DNA of 36,860 bases from an uncultured Acetatifactor sp. GTDB taxonomy: Bacteria > Bacillota > Clostridia > Lachnospirales > Lachnospiraceae. Below, one piece after another: positions 15,197 through 22,592 of the stretch. Made by a program: the position numbers and the translations under genes. Position 1 is the stretch's first letter, and each line of letters opens with the position of its first letter. The DNA lies in the NCBI GenBank assembly GCA_910585615.1, contig CAJUFO010000046.1, positions 1 to 36,860 on the forward strand, given 5' to 3'. The notes under the pieces are model-generated. The model was not told the origin of the DNA and searched no databases. It saw only the letters and a program-made list of their open reading frames with translations.

Positions 15197-16509
15197 TGCT
15201 TACGACGCTGAAGAACGCATTCAAAATTAAAGAGCTTAGAGACAAGATTCTCTTTACCTTCGCCATGCTGGTTGTGATCCGAATCGGATCACAGCTGCCT
15301 GTGCCGGGGGTGAACGGGGAATACTTCAGAAACTGGTTCGCGGCTCAGTCCGACGGGACTTTCAGCTTCTTTGATGCGGTTACGGGCGGCTCGTTCATCA
15401 ACATGTCCATTTTGGCCCTGAACATCACGCCGTACATCACATCCTCCATCATCATGCAACTGCTCACCATTGCAATCCCCAAGCTGGAGGAGATGCAGCG
15501 GGACGGCGAGGATGGAAGAAAGAAGATTGCCGCCATCACCAGATATGTGACGGTAGGCTTGGCGCTGATTCAGTCCACGGCCATGGCCATCGGCTTCGGC
15601 AGACAGGGATATCTGATTCAGTACAATGCTCTGAACGTGATTTGCGCCATCGCCACTCTTACCGCGGGCAGTGCGTTCCTGATGTGGGTAGGCGAACGAA
15701 TTACCGAGAACGGTATCGGAAACGGCATATCCATCGTCCTGGTGATTAATATCATCTCCAGGCTGCCCGAGGATTTGGGCAATCTGTTCCAGCAGTTCGT
15801 TTTCGGCAAGGCTCCGGCCACGGCAGTGCTTGCGGTGGTGATCATATTCGCGGTCATCATCGCCATGGTGGTGATGGTCATCATCCTGAATGACGGCGTC
15901 CGCCGGATTCCCGTGCAGTACGCCAGCAAGATGCAGGGCAGGAAGATGATGGGAGGCCAGAACTCCAACATCCCGCTGAAGGTGAACACCGCGGGCGTCA
16001 TCCCGGTGATTTTCGCGCAGTCGCTGCTGTCCCTTCCCGGATATATTTCCTCCTTTGCGGGATATAACGGTACGGGCGTCTGGAGCGAGATATTGAGATA
16101 CCTGAACGCGGGCAACTGGTGCAATCCCAGCCAGATAAAGTATTCCGTGGGACTGTTGTTTTATATCGCAATGATCATATTCTTTGCGTACTTTTATACT
16201 TCCATCACCTTCAATCCCCTGATGATTGCCGACAACATGAAGAAGCAGAGCGGCTTCATTCCCGGCATCAGGCCCGGAAAGCCTACCAGCGACTATCTGA
16301 ACAAGGTATTGAACTACATCGTGTTCATCGGTGCCATAGGCCTGACGATCATCGCGGTGCTGCCGTATATCTTCAGCGGCGTGTTCAAGGCCACGGTGTC
16401 CTTTGGCGGCACCAGCCTTATCATCATCGTCAGCGTCATCCTGGAGACTATGAAGCAGGTAGAGTCACAGATGCTGGTTCGCAATTACAAGGGCTTCCTG
16501 GAGAAATAA
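15196..16509 (+). CDS. secY: Protein translocase subunit SecY
   Basis: SecY is the channel of the Sec translocase, working with SecE, SecG and SecA at the cytoplasmic membrane. The 437-residue product has ten predicted transmembrane helices, the N-terminal VVIRIGSQLPVPGVNGEYF, and the conserved RRIPVQYASKMQGRKMMGGQ and IPLKVNTAGVIPVIFA segments around helices 6-7. The C-terminal loop GFIPGIRPGKPTSDYL is the SecA and ribosome contact region. It is translationally coupled to rplO by a one-base overlap. A terminator-like hairpin follows it. Confidence 0.98.
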   Translation: MLTTLKNAFKIKELRDKILFTFAMLVVIRIGSQLPVPGVNGEYFRNWFAAQSDGTFSFFDAVTGGSFINMSILALNITPYITSSIIMQLLTIAIPKLEEMQRDGEDGRKKIAAITRYVTVGLALIQSTAMAIGFGRQGYLIQYNALNVICAIATLTAGSAFLMWVGERITENGIGNGISIVLVINIISRLPEDLGNLFQQFVFGKAPATAVLAVVIIFAVIIAMVVMVIILNDGVRRIPVQYASKMQGRKMMGGQNSNIPLKVNTAGVIPVIFAQSLLSLPGYISSFAGYNGTGVWSEILRYLNAGNWCNPSQIKYSVGLLFYIAMIIFFAYFYTSITFNPLMIADNMKKQSGFIPGIRPGKPTSDYLNKVLNYIVFIGAIGLTIIAVLPYIFSGVFKATVSFGGTSLIIIVSVILETMKQVESQMLVRNYKGFLEK

Positions 16510-16551
16510 GAGGCCGGCCAGAGGGAAGGCTGGAGCATGGAGCTTACAGAA

Positions 16552-16585
16552 GGGGCTTTCCCAAAGTCGGGGAGAGCTCCTTTTT
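16552..16585 (+). terminator. Intrinsic terminator after secY
   Basis: GGGGCTTTCCC (16552-16562) pairs with GGGAGAGCTCC (16570-16580) through eleven pairs, two of them G-U, around a 7-base loop, and is directly followed by TTTTTATAAA. This is a good rho-independent terminator in the middle of the ribosomal cluster. Downstream, TTATCA (16596-16601) and TACGAT (16620-16625), 18 bases apart, might be a weak promoter for adk. Confidence 0.7.
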
Positions 16586-16645
16586 ATAAAATGTTTTATC
16601 AAAATAATGTTATCGGTTTTACGATATTGCATATGGAGGCAGATA

Positions 16646-17287
16646 ATGAAGATCATCATGTTGGGAGCGCCGGGTGCCGGAAAGGGAACCCAGGCGAAAA
16701 TGATAGCGGAAAAATACGGGATTCCCCATGTATCCACAGGGGACATCTTCCGGGCGAACATCAAGAACGGCACGGAGCTGGGCAAAGAGGCGAAGCAGTA
16801 CATGGATCAGGGCCTCCTGGTTCCGGATGAGCTGACAGTGAAGATCCTGCTGGATCGGGTGGCCCAGGAGGACTGCAAAAACGGCTATGTGCTGGACGGC
16901 TTCCCCAGGACCATTCCCCAGGCCGAAGTGCTGGACGAGGCGCTCGGGAAGCTGGGAGAGGAGATCGACTACGCGGTGGACGTGGACGTACCGGACGAGA
17001 ATATCGTAAAGAGGATGTCCGGCAGGCGGGCATGCCTGAAGTGCGGGGCCACCTACCATGTAGAGCATATCCCGCCCAAGAAAGAGGGCGTCTGCGACAG
17101 CTGCGGCTCCGAGCTGGTGCTGCGGGACGACGACAGGCCGGAGACGGTGCAGAACCGCCTGAAGGTGTACCATGACCAGACCCAGCCCCTGATCGAATAT
17201 TATACCGGGAAGGGCGTGCTGCGGACCGTGGACGGGACCATGGATATGCAGGATGTGTTCCGGAGCATCATAGAGATATTAGGATAG
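16646..17287 (+). CDS. adk: Adenylate kinase
   Basis: Catalyses ATP + AMP = 2 ADP in the cytoplasm. The 213-residue product has the P-loop GAPGAGKGTQ (7-16), the AMP-binding TGDIFR and GFPRT motifs (31-36 and 85-89), and a zinc-binding LID with C130-x2-C133 and C150-x2-C153, the Gram-positive long form. I choose ATG 16646, preceded by ATGGAGG; a further upstream ATG at 16607 would add 13 residues without a ribosome site. It follows the secY terminator. Confidence 0.98.
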   Translation: MKIIMLGAPGAGKGTQAKMIAEKYGIPHVSTGDIFRANIKNGTELGKEAKQYMDQGLLVPDELTVKILLDRVAQEDCKNGYVLDGFPRTIPQAEVLDEALGKLGEEIDYAVDVDVPDENIVKRMSGRRACLKCGATYHVEHIPPKKEGVCDSCGSELVLRDDDRPETVQNRLKVYHDQTQPLIEYYTGKGVLRTVDGTMDMQDVFRSIIEILG

Positions 17288-17300
17288 GAAGTGCCTTGTC

Positions 17301-18053
17301 ATGGCGATTATAATCAAGACAGAAGAACAGATCGGGCTGATCCGGGAATCCTGCAGGCGGCTGGCCATGGTGCACAAGGAGCTGGAGGAGATGATACGCC
17401 CCGGCATCTCCACAAGGGAGATCGACATCAAGGGGGACAGCCTGATCAGGAAAATGGGGGGGATTCCGAACTTCCTCCATTACAACGGATTTCCCGCCAG
17501 CATCTGCGTGTCCGTGAACGATGAGGTGGTGCATGGCATTCCCAGCAGGCACCGCATCCTGCAGGAGGGCGATATCGTCAGCCTGGACGCGGGGATGATT
17601 TATAAGGGGTATCATTCCGACGAGGCCAGGACTCACGGCGTGGGCCAGATCAGCCCCGAAGCCCGCAGGCTCATCGATGCCACCAGGGAGAGCTTCTTCG
17701 AGGGCATAAAGAAGGCAAAGGCCGGGAACAGGCTCTTTGAGATATCCAATGCCATCGCGGCGTATATAAAGCCCTATGGCTACGGCATCGTGCGCGACCT
17801 GGTGGGCCACGGCGTGGGGACGAAGCTTCACGAGGATCCCCAGATTCCCAACTTCGCCCAGATAAAGCGCGGGCCCAAGCTCCGCCCGGGAATGACGCTG
17901 GCCGTGGAGCCTATGATCAATATGGGAAGGGCGGACGTGGAATGGCTGGACGACGACTGGACGGTAGTCACGGAGGACGGATCCCTCTCAGCCCATTATG
18001 AGAACACCATCCTGATAACGGATGGAGAGCCCGAAATCCTGACGAGATGCTAG
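17301..18053 (+). CDS. map: Methionine aminopeptidase, type I
   Basis: Removes the initiator methionine from new proteins. The 250-residue product has the full set of five metal ligands, D96, D107, H170, E203 and E234, with H79 in VNDEVVHGIP, and the family signature LVGHGVGTKLHEDPQIPNF. It lacks the N-terminal SH3-binding or zinc extension of longer forms. AGGAAG precedes the ATG. adk-map next to infA is the classical Bacillota arrangement. Confidence 0.98.
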   Translation: MAIIIKTEEQIGLIRESCRRLAMVHKELEEMIRPGISTREIDIKGDSLIRKMGGIPNFLHYNGFPASICVSVNDEVVHGIPSRHRILQEGDIVSLDAGMIYKGYHSDEARTHGVGQISPEARRLIDATRESFFEGIKKAKAGNRLFEISNAIAAYIKPYGYGIVRDLVGHGVGTKLHEDPQIPNFAQIKRGPKLRPGMTLAVEPMINMGRADVEWLDDDWTVVTEDGSLSAHYENTILITDGEPEILTRC

Positions 18054-18090
18054 CGCGTCCTGCAGGCGGCGGAAAGGGATGGGTATTCGT

Positions 18091-18438
18091 ATGATAGGAC
18101 AGTTTGCGACCTCGAAGGCCGGACATGATAAGGGACGCTTATATGTAGTCGTGGCCCAGGAGGATGATTTCGTATATCTCAGCGACGGAAGGCTGAAAGG
18201 CCCCGACCAGCCGAAAAAGAAGCGCAGGAAGCACATACAGCCGATTAATGCGCGGGTGGAGGAGTGCCTGCTGGAGAGGCTGCGGGCCGGGGAAAAGGTA
18301 TACCCGGAAGAAATCAAGTATGCGCTGAAGCAATATTATAGGAAGCAAGTACAGCTTCCTATAATCGAATGCGGCGCAAAGGATGCGCCTTTTATCAGAA
18401 GCGAAAGACATGCTTCTGATAAAGCTATATTGTCATGA
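18091..18438 (+). CDS. KOW-domain RNA-binding protein (L14e-like)
   Basis: A small basic protein of a family usually found between map and infA in Clostridia, related in fold to archaeal/eukaryotic L14e. Residues 1-50 (MIGQFATSKAGHDKGRLYVV onward) form the KOW/SH3-like RNA-binding unit, followed by KKKRRKHIQP and a helical part. The function is not established. ATG 18091 is preferred because AAAGGG abuts an upstream ATG at 18079, leaving no spacing. The last 30 or so codons run through two perfect palindromes and a GGCGC/GCGCC hairpin, so the C-terminal tail is probably a recent extension made of repeat DNA. Confidence 0.8.
   Translation: MIGQFATSKAGHDKGRLYVVVAQEDDFVYLSDGRLKGPDQPKKKRRKHIQPINARVEECLLERLRAGEKVYPEEIKYALKQYYRKQVQLPIIECGAKDAPFIRSERHASDKAILS
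18335..18423 (+). repeat. Palindrome cluster in the KOW gene 3' end (degenerate copy D)
   Basis: Three hairpins lie in tandem. ATTATAGGAAGC pairs with GCTTCCTATAAT (18335-18365). GGCGC (18373-18377) pairs with GCGCC (18385-18389) around AAAGGAT. TTTATCAGAAGC pairs with GCTTCTGATAAA (18391-18423). The central GGCGCAAAGGATGCGCC recalls the GGCRTCAAAGGAYGC core of the intact elements, and the hairpin-core-hairpin order is the same. The outer P1/P2 stems are missing. Confidence 0.55.
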
Positions 18439-18473
18439 ATATATGAGCAATCAATAAAATTTGGAGGAGACAT

Positions 18474-18692
18474 ATGTCTAAAAGTGATGTAATCGAAATC
18501 GAGGGTACTGTGGTAGAGAAGCTTCCGAATACCATGTTCCAGGTGGAGCTGGAGAACGGGCACAGGGTGCTTGCGCATATCAGCGGCAAGCTGCGCCAGA
18601 ACTTCATCCGTATCCTTCCCGGGGACAGGGTGACATTGGAGCTGTCGCCCTACGATCTGACCAAGGGACGCATCATCTGGAGAGATAAATAA
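18474..18692 (+). CDS. infA: Translation initiation factor IF-1
   Basis: IF-1 occupies the ribosomal A site during initiation. The 72-residue product is a single S1/OB-fold domain: MSKSDVIEIEGTVVEKLPN, then FQVELENGHRVLAHISGKLR and the C-terminal SPYDLTKGRIIWR, the exact family pattern and length. TGGAGGAG precedes the ATG. A strong promoter for the next gene begins 35 bases after its stop. Confidence 0.98.
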   Translation: MSKSDVIEIEGTVVEKLPNTMFQVELENGHRVLAHISGKLRQNFIRILPGDRVTLELSPYDLTKGRIIWRDK

Positions 18693-18727
18693 GTGGGAAA
18701 TTTGCCTGAAAGAATCACAAAAAGTGG

Positions 18728-18756
18728 TTGCAAACCGGCTTTTCCCATGTTATAAT
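18728..18756 (+). promoter_or_regulatory. Strong internal promoter for rpmJ and the alpha operon
   Basis: TTGCAA (18728-18733), exactly 17 bases, then the consensus TATAAT (18751-18756) preceded by TGT, an extended -10. Transcription would start near 18763, 27 bases before rpmJ. The inverted repeat TGGGAAA (18694-18700) / TTTCCCA (18741-18747) overlaps its spacer and could be an operator or attenuator. This should make rpmJ-rpsM-rpsK-rpsD-rpoA-rplQ a separate unit. Confidence 0.82.
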
Positions 18757-18789
18757 ACAAAATGGTCTTTTTTGAAAGGAGGGTTTGAG

Positions 18790-18903
18790 ATGAAGGTTAG
18801 ATCATCAGTAAAACCAATGTGCGAAAAGTGCAAGATCATCAAGAGAAAAGGACGCATCAGAGTAATCTGCGAGAATCCGAAACACAAGCAGAGACAGGGA
18901 TAA
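18790..18903 (+). CDS. rpmJ: 50S ribosomal protein L36, zinc type
   Basis: L36 (bL36) is the smallest large-subunit protein, 37 residues: MKVRSSVKPMCEKCKIIKRK and a C-terminal basic part. The zinc ligands C11, C14, C27 and H32 are all present (C+ form). GAAAGGAGGG precedes the ATG. The gene is the first of the alpha unit and directly follows a near-consensus promoter. Confidence 0.98.
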   Translation: MKVRSSVKPMCEKCKIIKRKGRIRVICENPKHKQRQG

Positions 18904-19284
18904 TCACCGCATGAGCGCGGCTCCCGGAACGGAGCATGCGCCGTGTCAAGTGGGTTCCCGTCCTGTTTTTATGCGCGGCTGAACCAATGGCGGGCAGCTT
19001 TGGCCTGTGCATTGATTACCATAAAACTGGGATAGGGCTTACAGGAGATTACTTCTTGATACCAGAGCGAAAAGATTTTCTAAGGCGTCAAAGCAGCGCC
19101 GCAAGCTGAGCGTTGCTCAGCTAAGAAAATCTATGTTTCGCTCGCAAGAAATGCACAAGTGCAGTGCATTTCTTGCAGGTTGAAGCAGGTTGTTCTGGAA
19201 AGATCGGATGGATCAGATGTAGAATGAGTGTCCGGTTGGGTGGAAGCCCCAATCAATTAGTAACAGAAAATGGAGGAAATTTAA
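18904..19284 (+). other. Long structured gap between rpmJ and rpsM
   Basis: No gene is found in this 381-base stretch, unusually long for this position. It contains GCTCC/GGAGC near the start, an inverted repeat GGTTC/GAACC (about 18951-18985), and the composite element copy B at 19065-19176. About 90 bases of unstructured-looking sequence and the rpsM ribosome site (TGGAGGA) follow. I see no convincing promoter here. Confidence 0.6.
19065..19176 (+). repeat. Composite hairpin element, copy B (rpmJ-rpsM gap)
   Basis: P1 is GAGCGAAA (19065-19072) with TTTCGCTC (19136-19143). P2 is AGATTTTC (19073-19080) with GAAAATCT (19125-19132). A three-base bulge ATG lies on the 3' side. The core begins TAAGGCGTCAAAG and holds GGCG/CGCC plus an extra hairpin AGCTGAGC/GCTCAGCT (19104-19122). 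A 13-pair hairpin GCAAGAAATGCAC/GTGCATTTCTTGC follows at once (19144-19176). Confidence 0.75.
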
Positions 19285-19656
19285 ATGGCTCGTATCGCAG
19301 GTGTTGACTTACCCAGAGAGAAACGTATCGAAATCGGACTGACCTATGTCTATGGGATTGGCAGGACCACCTCTAACAAGATCCTGAAGGAGGCGGGCGT
19401 GAATCCCGATACCAGAGTCAGGAACGTCACCGACGATGAGGTGAAGAGGATTTCCGAGGCTATCGAGAAGCTCGGCGTGACGGTGGAGGGCGACCTGAGA
19501 CGTGAAATCGCGCTGAACATCAAGCGTCTGCAGGAGATTGGCTGCTATCGCGGCATCCGTCATCGTAAGGGCCTGCCTGTTCGCGGTCAGAACACCAAGA
19601 ACAACGCCAGGACCCGCAAGGGACCCAAGAGGACCGTTGCGAACAAAAAGAAATAA
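19285..19656 (+). CDS. rpsM: 30S ribosomal protein S13
   Basis: S13 (uS13) bridges the 30S head to the large subunit and contacts P-site tRNA. The 123-residue product has MARIAGVDLPREKRIEIGLT, a helix-two-turn-helix, and the basic C-terminal tail GLPVRGQNTKNNARTRKGP that reaches tRNA. TGGAGGA precedes the ATG. It is the second gene of the alpha unit, after the long gap. Confidence 0.98.
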   Translation: MARIAGVDLPREKRIEIGLTYVYGIGRTTSNKILKEAGVNPDTRVRNVTDDEVKRISEAIEKLGVTVEGDLRREIALNIKRLQEIGCYRGIRHRKGLPVRGQNTKNNARTRKGPKRTVANKKK

Positions 19657-19699
19657 AAAAACGTAACTGTAGAATGATGAGAAAGTAGGTTAGTTTAAA

Positions 19700-20095
19700 A
19701 TGGCGAAACAAGTTGCAAAAAAAGTGACAAAAAAGCGCGTAAAGAAAAACGTTGAACGCGGACAGGCACATATCCAGTCTTCTTTTAACAATACCATTGT
19801 TACATTGACGGATACCCAGGGGAACGCCTTGAGCTGGGCAAGTGCCGGTGGTCTGGGATTTAGAGGTTCAAGGAAATCTACTCCGTATGCGGCTCAGATG
19901 GCCGCAGAGACAGCTACGAAAGCGGCTCTGGTGCATGGGCTGAAGTCAGTCGATGTATTCGTGAAGGGCCCCGGTTCAGGCCGTGAGGCTGCCATCAGGG
20001 CGCTCTCCGCATGTGGCCTGGAGGTAGTGAGCATCCGTGACGTGACCCCTGTGCCCCACAATGGATGCAGGCCTCCCAAGCGCCGTCGTGTTTAG
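19700..20095 (+). CDS. rpsK: 30S ribosomal protein S11
   Basis: S11 (uS11) forms part of the platform near the mRNA exit. The 131-residue product has the basic N-terminus AKKVTKKRVKKNVERGQAHI, then FNNTIVTLTDTQGNALSWAS, and ends in VTPVPHNGCRPPKRRRV, the invariant family tail. The ribosome site (AAAGTAGG) is weaker than its neighbours. Confidence 0.98.
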   Translation: MAKQVAKKVTKKRVKKNVERGQAHIQSSFNNTIVTLTDTQGNALSWASAGGLGFRGSRKSTPYAAQMAAETATKAALVHGLKSVDVFVKGPGSGREAAIRALSACGLEVVSIRDVTPVPHNGCRPPKRRRV

Positions 20096-20167
20096 TTGAC
20101 GAAATATCGTTGGAAGAAGGTGCCCTGAGGCACTGTAAACAAACAGGAAAGAAGAGGAAAATAGAAC

Positions 20168-20761
20168 ATGGCAGTAAATCGCGTACCCGTATTGAAGAGA
20201 TGCAGAGCCTTGGGCCTGGAGCCTTCCTACCTGGGCTATGACAAGAAGTCCAAGAGGCAGAATCTGAGGGCTGGCAAGAAAGTAAGCGAGTATGGCTTAC
20301 AGCTTCGCGAGAAGCAGAAGGCTAAATTCATCTACGGCGTTCTGGAGAAGCCTTTCCGGAACTACTACAAGAAAGCCGACAGGATGAAGGGCATGACCGG
20401 TGAGAACCTGATGGTCATGCTGGAGAGGAGACTGGACAACGTGGTGTTCCGGATGGGATTCGCCAGGACCAGGAGAGAGGCGAGACAGGTAGTGGGCCAT
20501 AAGCACATCCTTGTGAACGGCAAGAAGGTGAACATCCCCTCCTATCTAATCAAAGCCGGCGATGTGATTGAGCTCACCGAAAAGGCCAAATCCATGAACC
20601 GGTATAAAGAGATTGTAGAGGTGACCGGCGGCAGGCTGGTGCCCGAATGGATGGAATCGGATATGGAAAATCTGAAAGGAACAATCAGGAACCTTCCTAC
20701 CAGAGAGATGATTGATGTCCCTGTGAACGAAATGCTTATTGTCGAGTTGTACTCCAAGTAA
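20168..20761 (+). CDS. rpsD: 30S ribosomal protein S4
   Basis: S4 (uS4) nucleates 30S assembly and represses its own operon in E. coli and B. subtilis. The 197-residue product is a zinc-free (C-minus) form: only one Cys in the N-domain. It has an S4 RNA-binding domain around 86-150 with RLDNVVFRMGFARTRREARQ and VGHKHILVNGKKVNIPSYLI. AGAAGAGGA precedes the ATG. The 72-base gap upstream holds a small GTGCC/GGCAC hairpin, too little to call a repressor site. Confidence 0.98.
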   Translation: MAVNRVPVLKRCRALGLEPSYLGYDKKSKRQNLRAGKKVSEYGLQLREKQKAKFIYGVLEKPFRNYYKKADRMKGMTGENLMVMLERRLDNVVFRMGFARTRREARQVVGHKHILVNGKKVNIPSYLIKAGDVIELTEKAKSMNRYKEIVEVTGGRLVPEWMESDMENLKGTIRNLPTREMIDVPVNEMLIVELYSK

Positions 20762-20779
20762 GCCCTGCTGGCCTCTGAG

Positions 20780-20813
20780 GCCATATCCCCACCGCAAAAG
20801 GGAGGGATATGGC
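20780..20813 (+). repeat. Perfect hairpin in the rpsD-rpoA gap
   Basis: GCCATATCCC (20780-20789) pairs perfectly with GGGATATGGC (20804-20813) around a 14-base loop. No T-run follows, so it is not a terminator. It lies about 30 bases before the rpoA ribosome site and buries an upstream in-frame ATG at 20809. Confidence 0.6.
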
Positions 20814-20859
20814 TTTAGAGCGCTTGTGTATTATAAAACAAAAAAAGGAGGGTATTCGA

Positions 20860-21816
20860 GTGTTTGAGTTTGAGAGACCCAATATTGAGGTTGCTGAGAT
20901 TTCAGAAGACAAGAAGTATGGCAGATTCACAGTAGAGCCCCTGGAAAGAGGCTACGGTATCACCCTTGGTAATTCTTTGCGCAGAATCATGCTTTCCTCT
21001 CTGCCCGGCGCCGCGGTGAGCCAGATCAAGATTGAAGGCGTGCTGCACGAGTTCAGCGGTGTGCCCGGCGTCAAGGAAGATGTGACGGAGATTATCATGA
21101 ACATCAAGAGCCTCGCCATCAAGAACAGCAGCGAGACCAATGAAGCCAAGACTGCATACATTGAATACGAAGGCGAAGGAATCGTACATGCTTCTGACAT
21201 TCAGGCAGACCAGGATATCGAGATTCTGAACCCGGATTTGGTAATTGCCACACTCAGCGGCAAGGATGCCAAGCTCTACATCGAGCTGACCATCACCAAG
21301 GGCCGTGGCTATGTAAGCGCCGATAAGAACAAACACGAGGATTTACCGATTGGTGTAATTGCAATCGATTCTATATACACGCCTGCTGAGAGAGTAAATG
21401 TTTCGGTAGAGAATACCCGCGTGGGGCAGATTACCGATTATGATAAGCTGACACTGGATGTATTTACCAACGGGACGCTGGGGCCCGACGAGGCCGTGAG
21501 CCTTGCGGCAAAGGTGCTCAGCGAGCATCTGAGCCTGTTCATCGATTTGTCCGAGAACGCCAAGACCGCCGAGGTTATGGTGGAGAAGGAGGACGATGAG
21601 AGGGAGAAGGTGCTGGAGATGAGCATCGATGAGCTGGAGCTCTCCGTCCGTTCCTACAACTGCCTGAAGAGGGCAGGCATCAACACAGTGGAGGAGCTGT
21701 GCAACAAGACATCGGAGGACATGATGAAGGTCCGCAACCTGGGACGGAAGTCCCTGGAAGAGGTGCTGGCGAAGCTGAAAGAGCTGGGCCTGCAGCTTAA
21801 CCCAAGTGAAGAGTAA
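20860..21816 (+). CDS. rpoA: DNA-directed RNA polymerase subunit alpha
   Basis: Alpha dimerises to seed RNA polymerase assembly and contacts UP elements and activators. The 318-residue product has the N-terminal dimerisation domain (1-230) with YGITLGNSLRRIMLSSLPGA, a charged linker rich in Glu, and the C-terminal DNA-binding domain with ELELSVRSYNCLKRAGINTV and MKVRNLGRKSLEEVLAKL. I choose GTG 20860 (MFEFERPNIEV...), 7 to 8 bases after AAAGGAGGG. An upstream ATG at 20809 would add 17 atypical residues and lies within a hairpin. Confidence 0.97.
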   Translation: MFEFERPNIEVAEISEDKKYGRFTVEPLERGYGITLGNSLRRIMLSSLPGAAVSQIKIEGVLHEFSGVPGVKEDVTEIIMNIKSLAIKNSSETNEAKTAYIEYEGEGIVHASDIQADQDIEILNPDLVIATLSGKDAKLYIELTITKGRGYVSADKNKHEDLPIGVIAIDSIYTPAERVNVSVENTRVGQITDYDKLTLDVFTNGTLGPDEAVSLAAKVLSEHLSLFIDLSENAKTAEVMVEKEDDEREKVLEMSIDELELSVRSYNCLKRAGINTVEELCNKTSEDMMKVRNLGRKSLEEVLAKLKELGLQLNPSEE

Positions 21817-21980
21817 ATCAGAGACTGTGTAAGAAAGATAATCTGCGGGCGGTAAATCCAAAGGGTGCGCCTGCGGTTCATCTCTAAATGGAAATCAAAG
21901 TGCCGCAAGAGCGGATGCGCTTGGCCAGTAAGACCAAAAGGCATGGCCGGGTGTACCATGAAAGGAGAAAGGAAACAATT

Positions 21981-22517
21981 ATGGCAAAGTACAGGAAATT
22001 AGGCAGGACATCACCCCAGAGGAAGGCGCTTTTGAGAAATCAGGTGACCGCTCTTCTGTATCACGGGAAAATCGTCACCACTGAGGCGAGGGCCAAGGAA
22101 GTCAGGAAGATCGCGGAGCATCTGATTACCCTGGCCATCAAGGAGAGGGACAACTACGAGACGGTCACCGTTACCGCCAAGGTTCCGGTGAAGGACAAGG
22201 ACGGCAAGCGCGTCAAGGAAGTGATCGACGGCAAGCGTGTCACCAAATTCGAGAATGTGGAGAAGGAAATCAGGAAGGATCTCCCCTCCAGGCTGCACGC
22301 GAGGCGTCAGATTCTGAGAGTGCTGTATCCTGTGGTATACGTTCCCACAGAGGCAGCGGGCCGCAAGAGGAACACCAAAGAGGTGGATTTGGTGGCGAAA
22401 ATGTTCGATGAGTATGGCCCTAAGTACGCAAACCGCAACGGCGGCTATACCAGGATCATCAAGAAGGGCCTCCGCAAGGGCGATGCCGCCATGGAAGTCA
22501 TTCTGGAGCTTGTTTAA
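21981..22517 (+). CDS. rplQ: 50S ribosomal protein L17
   Basis: L17 (bL17) sits near the tunnel exit. The 178-residue product starts MAKYRKLGRTSPQRKALLRN and ends GGYTRIIKKGLRKGDAAMEV. It is about 55-60 residues longer than Bacillus L17 because of a charged insertion around residues 65-120 (VPVKDKDGKRVKEVIDGKRV and following); such long forms occur in Clostridia. GGAGAAAGGA precedes ATG 21981; earlier in-frame ATGs are not near a ribosome site. The 164-base gap upstream holds a GGCCA/TGGCC stem. Confidence 0.96.
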   Translation: MAKYRKLGRTSPQRKALLRNQVTALLYHGKIVTTEARAKEVRKIAEHLITLAIKERDNYETVTVTAKVPVKDKDGKRVKEVIDGKRVTKFENVEKEIRKDLPSRLHARRQILRVLYPVVYVPTEAAGRKRNTKEVDLVAKMFDEYGPKYANRNGGYTRIIKKGLRKGDAAMEVILELV

Positions 22518-22544
22518 TAGCAGTATTTGATATATAGAAAAAGG

Positions 22545-22577
22545 GGGAGCCAATGGGAGATCATTGGTTCCCTTTTT
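22545..22577 (+). terminator. Intrinsic terminator of the alpha operon
   Basis: GGGAGCCAATG (22545-22555) pairs with CATTGGTTCCC (22562-22572), eleven pairs with one G-U, and is followed by TTTTTACAC. It lies 28 bases after rplQ and ends only 15 bases before the next ATG, so the following transporter gene depends on read-through or on a promoter not seen here. Confidence 0.88.
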
Positions 22578-22592
22578 ACACAGGGAGCGATC

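Noticed and set aside
7550..19176. CRISPR array as an explanation of the repeated hairpins
   Set aside because: The copies are thousands of bases apart, differ in stem sequence and show no spacer pattern; no cas genes are present.
22545..22592. Riboswitch before the MATE gene
   Set aside because: The hairpin with its T-run is fully explained as the rplQ terminator and the leader left is too short.
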